This document shows positions 22,256 through 32,194 of a stretch of DNA of 64,000 bases, piece by piece. The notes below the pieces were generated by a model. It saw only the letters and a list, made by a program, of their open reading frames with translations, was not told where the DNA came from and searched no databases. Both the position numbers and the translations under genes were made by a program. This DNA is from Emydura subglobosa (Eukaryota > Chordata > Testudines > Chelidae), in contig ML679961.1 of NCBI GenBank assembly GCA_007922225.1, positions 8,799,433 through 8,863,432 on the forward strand, written 5' to 3'. The first letter of the stretch is position 1. Each line of letters starts with the position of its first letter.

Positions 22256-24490
22256 ACATTTTCCTCTTTAAAGAGGTTTTTCCAGATGCCTTATAACAGG
22301 CCCTATTGAATGTAGAAGAGTTCTAATTATCTATAGGAATGACCAGACCCTAGTGATTGCTGGTTAGCTGGTATTTTAAAATAAAACACTGATGAGAAGC
22401 CACCAGTTGGCTTGGTGCTAACTTAACCCAGCTATCTACCCTTTTAGGATGGCAATGAGGTTCGGTGATGCAATTGTACTTTAATGTTTGCTCCTATCAT
22501 TTTGTTTTAAATTGTTGTAGCTCCAGGAAGGGCCTCATTATCCAAAGGGCTGCTGAAGGAATCTGCCCATGTTCCCCATGCAAAGAGGGGAGCAAAAGTG
22601 CAGGGAAGGAACCAAATCAAGTGCTGAAAAGTGCCAATGGAAAGCATGTCTGGAGAGCAAGGCACTGATTGAGAGGGGGTCTTACATACGTGCATACACT
22701 GATCTCCTCTGCCGACTGTACCCATAACATCCCCACAGAGACATACTACACACAGAGGGCCCGGACCTGTACTTTTCACTTGGGCAAAACGCTCACTGAT
22801 GACTTCCACGGGCAATTTGCTGGGAAAGGAGCAGTGGAGGTGGCCCCACAGAGTCCTTAGCACAGCTAGGCACAGTTTCTTCCAGCGTGCGGAGAAGTCT
22901 GAGGAGGAAGCACAGTGATGTACGAAGAAGCACTTAAGATGTATTTGGTGATACATCATCAGAACTCGGGGGCCTTCCGCCAGTTTGCATCTGGCCCATA
23001 ATGTGTCTAACGTAAGGTAGACACTAACCGAAGAAAAAGTCATTAGCTGTGTTTCCCCATCCCAATACAGAATCACCTTTAGACTTTCTAACTGGCAAAA
23101 GGCCTAACATTGAGCCAGATCCTCTGCAATTGTAAATCAGTGTCACTCCACAGTGGAACCACACTGATTAACACCAAGTGACGAGCTGGCCCACTGCCTT
23201 CAATGGAGCTGTGCCGATTGCCCATTGGCACTGATCTTGCAAACCCCTTGCTCACTGGAGCAGTCCTTACCCGAGCGGTTTCAATGATGAGGATAATGCA
23301 CGTGAGACAAGGTTTGAGGGATCAAACTTATTGTTCTCGCTGTGAAAGGACTGTTTTTCTTGGAGCACTTGTTGCTAAATTTCCACCGTGTGAAGTTATA
23401 AAGCCACAGCAGCACACTGAAGTAAGCAGTTGTTGGTGGGAGTTAGAAAAGGCTGTTTTGGATGCAAGAAACAAGCTTTTAAGTCTTTAGAGAGGTTATC
23501 TTGTTGCATATTTTTTGACCTGCGCTTCTACAGACCATGACTGTTTAAGTCTTATGCCAGATTATAATGTGGGCGGTATTTATCTTTAGATTTAAACACA
23601 CACACACACAAAAGCAGACATCAGAGAATGTACCATTACATCAAGATTTATTTACCTCTTTCCCCCGTAATTAGTTCATAACATATGATTAAGCAGTTGT
23701 TAACTATGTCATAAGGAAATCTACAAAGGGAATGAAATATTTAAAACAATAATAGAGTACCTAGCCGGAAAGTTAAGTGCATAAAGACAAAGGAACAACA
23801 CTAAATTACAAGGACAATTTATTTTCCTGACCTTATTACTGGACCAGATGTCAAACCCACTATTCACAGGGTGTTTTTTTGTTTTGTTTTGTTTTGCAGG
23901 AAAAATGTTATGGCCTATTGTTGGAGTCGCCACAGTCAGAGCAGTGGGTGGCTAACAACAAGCAGAGCTTTTGCAATTTCACTTTGCAGCGCTGATTTAC
24001 AGCCTTCACAACGGCTCGAGGCCAGCAATGAATTGCACAAACACGGATGGCTTTAAAAGTATCAGAACAATATTCCATAAAGACAAAGGGTAGGGTGCAA
24101 ATATGTGTCATGTAATGTCTCCTAGAAGCCCATCTTCTCTCCATGTTTTCCCCCTCGGAATTCCAGCGATGGTGCAGTTTGAACTTACATAGGAAGACAG
24201 GAGGTTAAACCAAACTGCTAACTGTGTCTCTTCAAAACTGACATTTAATACAGGGTATAAATCACTGTGGGAGCCTGTTATTCCTTCAGGAATGCAATTA
24301 CATAGGGTCAAATAAAACATGAAAGAACCCAACAAGTTTTAAAATGTAGTATGTTCTCAAAAGCAGGCAAGAAGGAATGTGAAGCAGTTCAAATATGCTA
24401 ACATCCACATGTTGGCCTGTATGAGAGGGATTAGAAGGAAAGATTTCTGTTCTTTAATGGTTATGTTGTTAAGCATAGGTAGGTATGCAG
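22256..24490. other. No recognised gene
   Basis: It includes a 189-codon minus-strand open frame (23076-22507) with no recognisable motif, a short palindromic repeat with GAGCCAGATCC and GAGCTGGCCC ends at 23113-23195, a (CA)n at 23597-23610 and a GTTTT tract at 23875-23897. No family match was seen. Confidence 0.45.
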
Positions 24491-24499
24491 GTTCAGGCG

Positions 24500-24885
24500 C
24501 TCTTTCTGCCCACCGCTCCGCTCACTGAGCATTGGCTAGATTACTGCCTTCATTTAAAGCAGGTGTTTGTTACGTAGCTCATTATTTTAATTGCCACTGT
24601 AGCCGTATTTTACGTGCCGCGGCCACTTAACACATGTGAAACGTGTTTATGTGGATACACCAAACGACCGTTTGCCTTTTTCATCAAGTTCTGAACCCGT
24701 AACCCAGGCGCTCATTAATCAGGCCTTGAACGACAGATATATTCTGGGGAGAGACGATAGCATTTCAAACGTTATTGTTTTTGTAGGTCAACGACGGCCT
24801 CGCTCCAAATCATTCCACTGCAATCCCTTTGGTTCTTTCAGTCGAAACAGATCACGATTAACACTTCCAGAAGACACCTCACTTA
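24500..24885. promoter_or_regulatory. CpG-dense patch in AT-rich DNA, candidate regulatory element
   Basis: About 20 CpG sites occur in under 400 bases of otherwise AT-moderate sequence, in contrast to both flanks. Homeodomain-type cores appear (TTTTAATTGCC at 24585, CTCATTAATCA at 24711) near an E-box-like ACATGTG. Retained CpG can mean germline hypomethylation, as at enhancers, or a recent insertion. An open frame (24636-24890 +) crosses it but shows no motif. Confidence 0.3.
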
Positions 24886-24889
24886 GGTA

Positions 24890-26570
24890 GATCACACACC
24901 CAGGCTGCCCAGTCACTGAGGATCTCACTGCTGGAGATACAAGAATACATTCCAAACTGTTTCTTGACCAAACGGTAATTCCTTCCACCAATAAGTGGTC
25001 TCTTCCCTTATAGCAAAGTATTTCAGGCAACAGTAGCAAGCTGGCCCCCAGGAATGCCGCATTTGCAATAAACAACTTGCTTATTGGTCCACATTTTAAA
25101 CAGCGATGAAGCGCTGCAGAGCAATAAGTAAATAAATTAGCCCTAACTAAAGCATCTATAAAAAACTGACCAAAAGATCGGTCAGACGGGTTCAGATTTC
25201 TGTATAATCACTTATTGACATTGTTCACATTTTTTTCTAATTTACAAGAAAAAATAGGGTTCACTTTGACTGTACAGCTATTACTTGTTTTCATAGCTCA
25301 CCCATGTGATGAATTTTACTCCAAAGATAAGTTCTGGGGCTGCACATTGTATCTAATTTTGAAGGTGAAAACTCTGCCAATCTGTACTCTAGATGAGCAG
25401 TAACTTACTTCCTGAGTAGTAGAGACCCTAGAGAGTAACAGAAAAGTTTTTTTTTCCATCAAAAAAAAAAAAAGAAGAGGTTTAATCAAAAACAAAATTT
25501 TTCACATAAAAATTCTTCTTTTCAACATTTCATCTTTTGAAAAAACCCTCAAAATGAGAAGTTTTGGAGAAAAAAATTGTTCTGTATTTTTGAAGATTTT
25601 CATTTAAAATTATGGGAAATGCTAACCTTCTCACAATTTGTTTTTCTATCTCCACCCCCCCAGGGAAAGGGGTGGAAATATTTTTAAAAGCATATTATTT
25701 TTTACTTTTAAAAATTGCTCTTTCAGTTTTAAAAGCAACAGTTTCACTTTTTAATTTGCTCTTTAGGTGAGAGAAAGTAACATTTAGACCTTTTTTTTCC
25801 CAGTTGGAAAACAGTCACAGTGAGAGGAAATGTGGGAAAACAGAAAGAAAACAAGGAAAAGTAATGGTTTTTTTCAGACTTTAATTTTTCATATTTGCCT
25901 ATGGGAAAAGTTAATTTCCCCAATAGTATCTTGTGAGTGGGGATCTTTCCTTTTTCCAGCTAGCTCTGCTGACTTATCTCATTGATACAATCTCAAGTAA
26001 TGAGAGCAGAAGCTAAACTTGAGTGTGCTTAATTTGTTTTATTAGCCTCCCCCCCCTTCCCCCCCCCCATTTACAACATTAGGTCCCAGTCCTGTAAAGC
26101 CTTACAGTGTAAATTTTAAGTAGGTACATAAGTCTTGGTAGAGTAAGGGCCTTATTAAAGGTGCCCAGCATTTCCCATTATAACACCCTGTTTTCAGCTG
26201 GGTAACTTTTCCAAACTCTAACCATTTGGGCTGAATTTTCCAAGCTAAGTGGCTGCCTGAGGATGAATATTTTTGGAAAATTTCAGTCCAAACAGCCATT
26301 CTGTGAGAATGAGAATACGGAAAATAAAGTTGTTTTGCCCATGATAAGAAAAGTCTTGAGACCTTTTGTTTGAAAAACCCTATCACCCTTGGACTTTTGA
26401 GAAGGGTCTTGAATTTTGGGGCAGAGTGGCCATTGTATCCGGGATGTACCTTTGACCAGCCTCCTGAAAATCCACCCGAATTCGGCCAAATTATAAATTA
26501 TAAAAATTATCAATTAAAAAAAAATCGCAGCTCACACATGAGCAGTAGAGATTCTGTCTTCACTGAACAT
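24890..26570. other. No recognised gene; AT-rich with one dispersed repeat
   Basis: 25430-25870 is A/T-rich with many AAAA and TTTT runs. 26085-26480 holds a dispersed repeat with GGGCTGAATTTTCCAAGC and GGAAAATTTCAGTCC inverted blocks near 26228-26290. Poly-C tracts lie at 26049-26070. Confidence 0.45.
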
Positions 26571-26577
26571 GCTCCAG

Positions 26578-27155
26578 TGAGGGTGACCCACCCACCCCAA
26601 ATGGGTGGGACAGTCCTGAAATACGAGAGTTCAAGTCCCGGTTCCAGTCTGAATGACTCTGGGACAGCATTTGTCTTGGATTTCCTGCGGTGCCTCTCCC
26701 TGCCTGCCCCCGGCTCAGGGGCAGCACCAGCCTCTTCCCGGTGGGAGGAGCCAAGGAAGGCCTTAGCCCCCCCCTCACCATGAAGCCCCACCCTTGCCCC
26801 TCCTCTTTCCCCCAACGCCACGTCCGCTAACTAGGCTAGAAGCCAGAGCCTGGCTGTGGTAAGAGCCGCACAGGAAGCCCAGGCCACTGTGGGAAGTCCC
26901 GGACCTCCACCTGCCCTGGGCGGCACGCCCTGAGGGGCGGGGACACAGGCAGGGGGCTGTTCTCAGGAACCCCGGCCCCCTGCCCAGAGCAGGTGGACAG
27001 TCTGGGGCTCCCTACAGCGACCTGGGCTTCCTGCGCCACTCTTACTATGGCCCAGTTCGGGCTTCCAGAGGAGGGGCAGGGTGGGGCTTTGGGGGGAAGA
27101 GGAGACGGGACGGGGCCCAGGAGGGAGGTGGGGCTCCTGCGTGCCTCCCGCTTTC
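26578..27155. repeat. GC-rich repeat-like segment left of the assembly gap
   Basis: It opens with GAGGGTGACCCACCCACCCC and GGGACAGTCC, which recalls the GGGTGACCAG family, then runs into GC-rich, CpG-poor sequence with inverted GGCTTCCTG and CAGGAAGCC arms (26874-26882, 27024-27032). Overlapping open frames on both strands have no motifs. Confidence 0.4.
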
Positions 27156-27255
27156 NNNNNNNNNNNNNNNNNNNNNNNNNNNNNNNNNNNNNNNNNNNNN
27201 NNNNNNNNNNNNNNNNNNNNNNNNNNNNNNNNNNNNNNNNNNNNNNNNNNNNNNN
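27156..27255. other. Assembly gap (100 N)
   Basis: Exactly 100 unknown bases, a conventional placeholder for a gap of unknown size. The two flanks may therefore not be truly adjacent. Confidence 0.99.
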
Positions 27256-27730
27256 GGGACTAGGAGCTGGGGAGAGAGAAAACCAGGACTGGGAAGTGGT
27301 CAGAGAAATGGAGCAGACAGAGAGCGAGTTGGGGGAACACTGAGCTCAGCTGAGGCGCTGAGTGGAGGGGGAGAGACTGGGACTAGGAATCAGTGGGGCG
27401 GAGGTGGGAAGGGGAGAAGAGGGACAGATCTGACAAGGAGCTGGGGGAGAATTGGAACAGGTTGGGCAAAGGGACTTGGGTGAGTCAGGGCAGGTGTGGG
27501 GGGGACACTGAGATTGGACGAGGAGCCTAGGGATTGAAACTGAGAACCTGTTGTGGGGGAAGGGGAGAGACAGATTGGCCAAGGAGCCAGGAGAGGGGAA
27601 CAGGACTAGCTGGGCAAGGCGAGCAGGACTGGAATAAGGAGCCCGTGGTGTGGAAGAGACAAGACTGGAGGAGGAAAGTTGGAGTGGACAGGGCTGAAGG
27701 GATCAAGTCTGGGGGAAATGGGCTGAAGAG
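27256..27730. repeat. Purine-rich degenerate minisatellite-like tract
   Basis: The plus strand is strongly G/A-biased. Loosely repeated units of the GGACTGGGA, GGAGCTGGGGGAGA and AAGGAGCC kind occur every 30-60 bases. Open frames on either strand reflect the lack of T-rich stops rather than coding. Confidence 0.6.
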
Positions 27731-27815
27731 TCTGTGCCCACTAGGGACACCCCCGCCTTTCACAGAGTGGCATGGAAACCGAGATTCCTGAGTCTCACCA
27801 TGCCTGTACTTTCAG

Positions 27816-28000
27816 CAAATATCTGGGAATCCCTCTGGCAAAAATGTGTGTCTGATCCTCCTCTTGTGTGGGTCTACATGGAGGATAACAACCTACTATT
27901 GCCATCCGTTACTCCATTAGATGTAGTGGCAGAAGTGTGTGCAGTAGATCTTAAAGTTCCTACTTATGACCCCTGTGGGTGTCACTATGATGCTACATGA
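27816..28000 (+). other. Exon-like open segment, function unknown
   Basis: A pyrimidine-ending acceptor (CTGTACTTTCAG) at 27804-27815 precedes a frame open for about 61 codons to a TGA at 27998. Its composition is unlike the purine-rich tract before it. The peptide contains VWVYMEDNNLLLPSVTPLDV and ends in PCGCHYDAT. No domain was recognised with confidence. It could be a terminal exon, a retrocopy or part of the composite repeat. Confidence 0.25.
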
Positions 28001-28394
28001 TGAAATTTATGGTGGGGGGGGGTTGTTTTTTGGGGGTTTTTTAACCTATGAAATAACAGGGGAGGAGGAACTATGCTGAAAGAACATTATTAGGGTTGCA
28101 AAATCAAGCACTCAGAAGTTAGGAAATTCCACAATTAAGGTTGCCTGGGCAATCTTAATTTTTCTCCCTTGTGCGTGTATGATACAGTCTTCAATTGCAT
28201 GACCACATACTATTATTTCCAGAGGAACCCTGCCTCATTCATGCCCAGGATGGACCTTCTTGGGGAATGAATCAAGGCGCTGCACTGAAGGAGGCTGTTG
28301 TCTACAGGATTCCTGATTTATTTGTTGCAGAAGCTGGAAGGTGTGTAGTAAATGAGGCAGGGGGTTGCAGGAAGAGGAAGGATAGTCTGTCTCA

Positions 28395-28830
28395 CAGTTA
28401 AGGCAGTTGATTATTGCCCTGGAGATCTGGATTCTATTCCTGCCTCTGCACAGGGCTCCTGTGTGATGTTGGTCAAGTCACTTAAACCAAAGTTTTTGGA
28501 GATGCTCTCTAATTGGGTGTTCCTCATTTTCTGGGTGCCTGAGGCCCTGGGGCCGGATTTGCAGACATGCAGAGCACTTACAGCTGATTCTGAAGTCAAT
28601 GGGAGCTGTGTTTGAACACAGTGGCCTGTGTAATGCTAAGTACTCTGAACAATCAAGTCTGAACTGTTTCAAATTGGGCACCCAAAATTAGTGGATATTT
28701 TTAATTTAATCTCTCTATGCCTCAGCTCCCCATCTCTAAAAGGGGGCTAATACCCCCACCCCCTTCCCTCAGAGGATGAAAATAAATTGTTTGTGAAGCA
28801 TTCAGCTGCTGTAGTGATGACAGCCATGGA
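28395..28830 (+). mobile_element. MIR-type SINE split by a later insertion
   Basis: The head and 5' CORE (TGGAGATCTGGATTCTATTCC, TGTGATGTTGGTCAAGTCAC) end at 28485. The rest (CTCTCTATGCCTCAGCTCCC, CATCTCTAAAAGGGGG, GTTTGTGAAGCATTCAGC) resumes at 28706. The two halves join exactly at a TTAA, so the SINE is older than the element inside it. Confidence 0.8.
28486..28705. mobile_element. Palindromic element inserted at TTAA in a MIR
   Basis: This 220-base insert is flanked by TTAA at 28482-28485 and 28706-28709. Its two ends are imperfect inverted repeats around a GGGTGCC motif, and the centre holds CACTTACAGCTGATTCTGAAG and CAATGGGAGCTGTG arms. TTAA duplication is known for piggyBac-type transposition, so a non-autonomous piggyBac-like origin is plausible. 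No transposase is present. Confidence 0.6.
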
Positions 28831-28834
28831 AAAG

Positions 28835-30775
28835 CCCATGAGAAAATTAATACTTTTGTCTTCCGAGAAGGGCTTGAATAGTGCGCAGTACATAAGGTCT
28901 TGGCCATACATTGCAGAATGAGGAGAGAACCAAATATTGAATTGCTGCTCATTAATTCAGCACTATCTGTATTGTAGTTTCCAAACTGTGGGTCACAACC
29001 CCAACTGGGGTCTCAGCAGATGGGATAGCAGCACTCCCTCGTATACTAAGGATGCTATTTTGCTCCACACAGCGTACATAAATGTGGCAGGAGTCTTGGG
29101 AAAAAAAATGTAGGTGATCTTGTAATCAAAGACTGTATCAGAATGTATGCACACGAGGGGGGGTCAATTAAGGTTGCACAGATAATCAATGCCAGAATTG
29201 AGGTTAACTTCTGCGTGTTTGACTTTACACCTGTAATATGTTCTTTTAACATAGATTTGTGTGTGTAATTTAGGAAATGGCTCAAGTCATCCCAGACTTA
29301 AGGCAGAGAAGTGTGGACCGGATCCAAAGCCCACTGGAGTGAGTGGGAAGATTCCTATTAACTTCAAAGGGCACTGAATGGGTTGCCAACTGTCCGTAAA
29401 TGTATGGACAGTCAGTAAAAAAAATGTACAATTTTAACACTGTCCGTAAAGCCATAAATAAATGAAAATGGCTGTGAAATTGGGTAGAAATAAAACATTG
29501 TATTTTGACATTGTCGTCGTTCAGAATCACTTCTTGTATCATAAAACTACACTGACGGGAAATGGATAAAGTCATGGTTTTCTATTATTGCACACGCCCA
29601 AGGAACCCGATTGAGCAATTAACTGCAGCTAAAACAATTGTGTAATTCCAAATTCCAGTGTACAGAATATCGCGAGTGGTTACATACTTTTGTGACATTA
29701 TTGTATTGTTTATGGTATTTTTAGTGATGTCAGTAAGAAGTTCACCCCGTGTCAGTAAAAAAAATAAAATCAACTTCAGATCTTCATGTCAGGCAAAAAC
29801 TAAAATGCAAGGCTGGTAACAACCCCCAAGGGAAGCTCCAGGAGTCATTACATATTTATAACTCACTCTTCACACCCACATTGGAGCATGCTGTATTAAC
29901 CAAGGGAGAATTATCACCATTTAAGAACACTTACAGAGTGAAGTAAATTTATCATTGATCTTTATCATTTCCTTGAATGACCAGGCCATACTGAGCATCT
30001 CTGAGAGCATCAGGCAGTGATTTCATTCCCCGGGGCACCTAGTAACAAAATGCTCTAAGCCCCCAGTGAGGATTCAAGTTTACAAGCGCAGGCAAACCAA
30101 TTGAGACTGTAATATTTGGCTTGGAACTTAATGGGGGAGCAAACTGTCCCATAGATCCATAGAATCTGAGGAAAAGACCTTTGAAAGCTTTGTGTCTTTA
30201 GCATGAAAAAGCTAGAAATGTAAACGAGTAAGAATCAGATCCCTAGCTCCAATCTCAGTGTTACCAGAGCGATGCTGATTTGCACTAGCTGGTGATCTGG
30301 CTCCTGATGAAAGCCCTGGAAAAATAAATATTGATAAACAGGTGAGGAAATAGTCAGGAAAGGTGAACCTACTGAGTGAAATCCTGACCCCACTGAATTC
30401 AATGCCTACTCCCCAGCCAGCCTGGATGATATGCCTCCTGGGGAACTAGCTAAGAGACTTAATTCTCCTCTGACAATTGTTTTGGAAAGTCACAGGCAAG
30501 TGGAGAGGTGTCGGAGTCTGGAGTAAGCGAATGCTGTGCTGATGTCAAAAAAAGGGAAGAAGAATGATCCCAACGACTAATGTGCTGCATTAACGACCTT
30601 CTATCTGTTGTAAACTCATGTAACGAAGATTAAGAGAAAGAAAGATCAGTCAGAGCCAAGGAAACGCTAGAACTCTGTGGAAGAAGCAGATGTTTTAAGG
30701 AACTTGCCTTGTCCGACTTGCTTGATTGCATAGAATTATAGGAGTGGGGGTTTAAAGGAATACAGTAGATGTAGA
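28835..30775. other. No recognised gene
   Basis: 28975-29020 holds a half-element with CCAAACTGTGGGTCACAACCCC. 29313-29380 holds a palindromic arm (CCGGATCCAAAGCCCACTGG). 29385-29470 has repeated TGTCCGTAAA units. 30378-30410 has another palindromic arm. Nothing coding was recognised. Confidence 0.45.
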
Positions 30776-30778
30776 TTC

Positions 30779-31012
30779 GGGCTTGTCTACACATACAGAG
30801 CTGCCGTAGTATGGCTGTACCGATGCAGCTGTGCTGCTATAGCACTTAGTGAAGACGCTACCTACAGTGACGGTAGAGCTTCTCCCATCCACACAGCGCG
30901 GTCTACGCCAGGAGTTCAGTTGGTATCACTGTGTCGCTCCGGGATGTGGATTTGCCACACCCCTGAGTGCATAGTTATACCAACGTAAGTGTGTAGTGTA
31001 GAAGACCAAGCC
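30779..31012. mobile_element. GTCTACAC-type MITE
   Basis: The left end GGGCTTGTCTACACATACAG and the right end GTGTGTAGTGTAGAAGACCAAGCC are inverted. The interior is non-coding, with paired TATGGCTGTACCGATGC and CATAGTTATACCAACG sequences. It matches the class at 5042-5302. Confidence 0.65.
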
Positions 31013-31014
31013 TT

Positions 31015-31640
31015 GGATACAAGTAGCATTCAGGCTCTGATTCAGCAAAGTTCTTAAGTACATGAATAATTTTGAACATGAGTAGCACCATTGACTCGGT
31101 GAACAGGGGTCTTGGTTCTATATCTAGAGGACTGAAAACCAGCTGAGAGTAATCAGCAGTGTATCAAACCCATGGGAAGTGATCTGAGGGGATACTACGA
31201 GGACTGGTGGCAGGTCCAGTATTACTTAACCTTTTCATTGATGGTCTCAGGAACAGGATGTTCAGACAGGTGAACGGGGGCTCCCTGAAAGGCTGTGAGT
31301 TGCTGTGCGACTGGCATCCTAGACAGGGGTGCCTGAGGAGAAAGTATTGCAATAAGCTTTAGGGAATCAAAGCAGCATTTGTCAGTAGCTCTAAATCTGT
31401 TTTGCTGAGCACTGGTTTCAGCCTGGCAGTGGTTTGTAGGTGATATGGTTTTAGTAATGGACCTAAGACTCAGATTCCTCCACACACAGGAGGGTGGTAA
31501 GATAGTCAGTTTTATACTTGACAATGTAGTCCCTAATACCTTATCGATGGTGGGACGGAGCATCTCTTGAGCTGTCTCTCTGTGCTTCTAGTTTGTGCAG
31601 GTTTGGCTCCCTGAAGTTACAGGACAAATTTTGCTGAATT
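31015..31640. other. No recognised gene
   Basis: It begins with a single palindromic-repeat arm (GATTCAGCAAAGTTCTTAAG at 31039). The remainder is unrecognised. Confidence 0.45.
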
Positions 31641-31689
31641 ATCTTTTAAATAAGTGGAGCTAGCAGAAATGTCAGTAGAATGCTCTGCC

Positions 31690-32190
31690 AGTGACTGGGA
31701 CGTGGACAGTCTTGCCTAGTGGTTGGAGCTGGAACTGGTAACCAGGAATCAGCACTGCATTGGGGGGGGGAGGGGGGCAGGTGCCTGAGACAAGGGTGAG
31801 AAGACAAAGGTCAGAACCGGAGCCAGAGGTGAAGTGCCAGAGCCGAAGTCAGGAATCAGAGCCAAGCGTCAGGACCAGCTTACCTGGAAGCAGGGCTTGG
31901 AACAAGCAGACACACTATCATGGCTATGGACAAATGCTTTGAGCAACCACCAAATTGCTGCTGGGCTTAAGAGCTGGTCTGCTGATTTGTCCAACCAATC
32001 AGGCATCCTTCTACAGGCCAGCTGGGCTCCTCAGGTTGCCCAGAGCCTGGCTGTGCTGCGGGCCCTGATTCCTGACCCACTCAGAGGGAAGAGACATTCC
32101 CTAGAAAGAGAGGCACCGTCCCTTGGTAACTGGAAACGTCCTCAAGAGATGAGCAATTGGATGAATAACTGGGATTCTGTCAGGTGAAGA
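31690..32190. repeat. AGAGCC-rich repeat, possible LTR fragment
   Basis: 31800-31885 is an imperfect short tandem built on CAGAGCC, GGAGCC and AAGTCAGGA units, then CCAATCAGGCATCC and GAGCCTGGCTGTGCTGCGGG. The layout resembles LTRs of gypsy-type elements, but no TG...CA ends were defined. Confidence 0.35.
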
Positions 32191-32194
32191 TTTA

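Noticed and set aside
22507..23076. 189-codon minus-strand open frame, the longest outside transposons and the GC-rich parts
   Set aside because: No motif, no signal peptide and no splice or promoter context. A frame of this length is not surprising by chance in 64 kb on six frames.
26510..27343. Open frames across the GC-rich segment and the N gap
   Set aside because: Part of the translation is unknown residues from the gap, and the rest is composition-driven.
27346..27763. Pro/Ser-rich minus-strand frames
   Set aside because: They are translations of the purine-rich tract in reverse; low complexity rather than coding.
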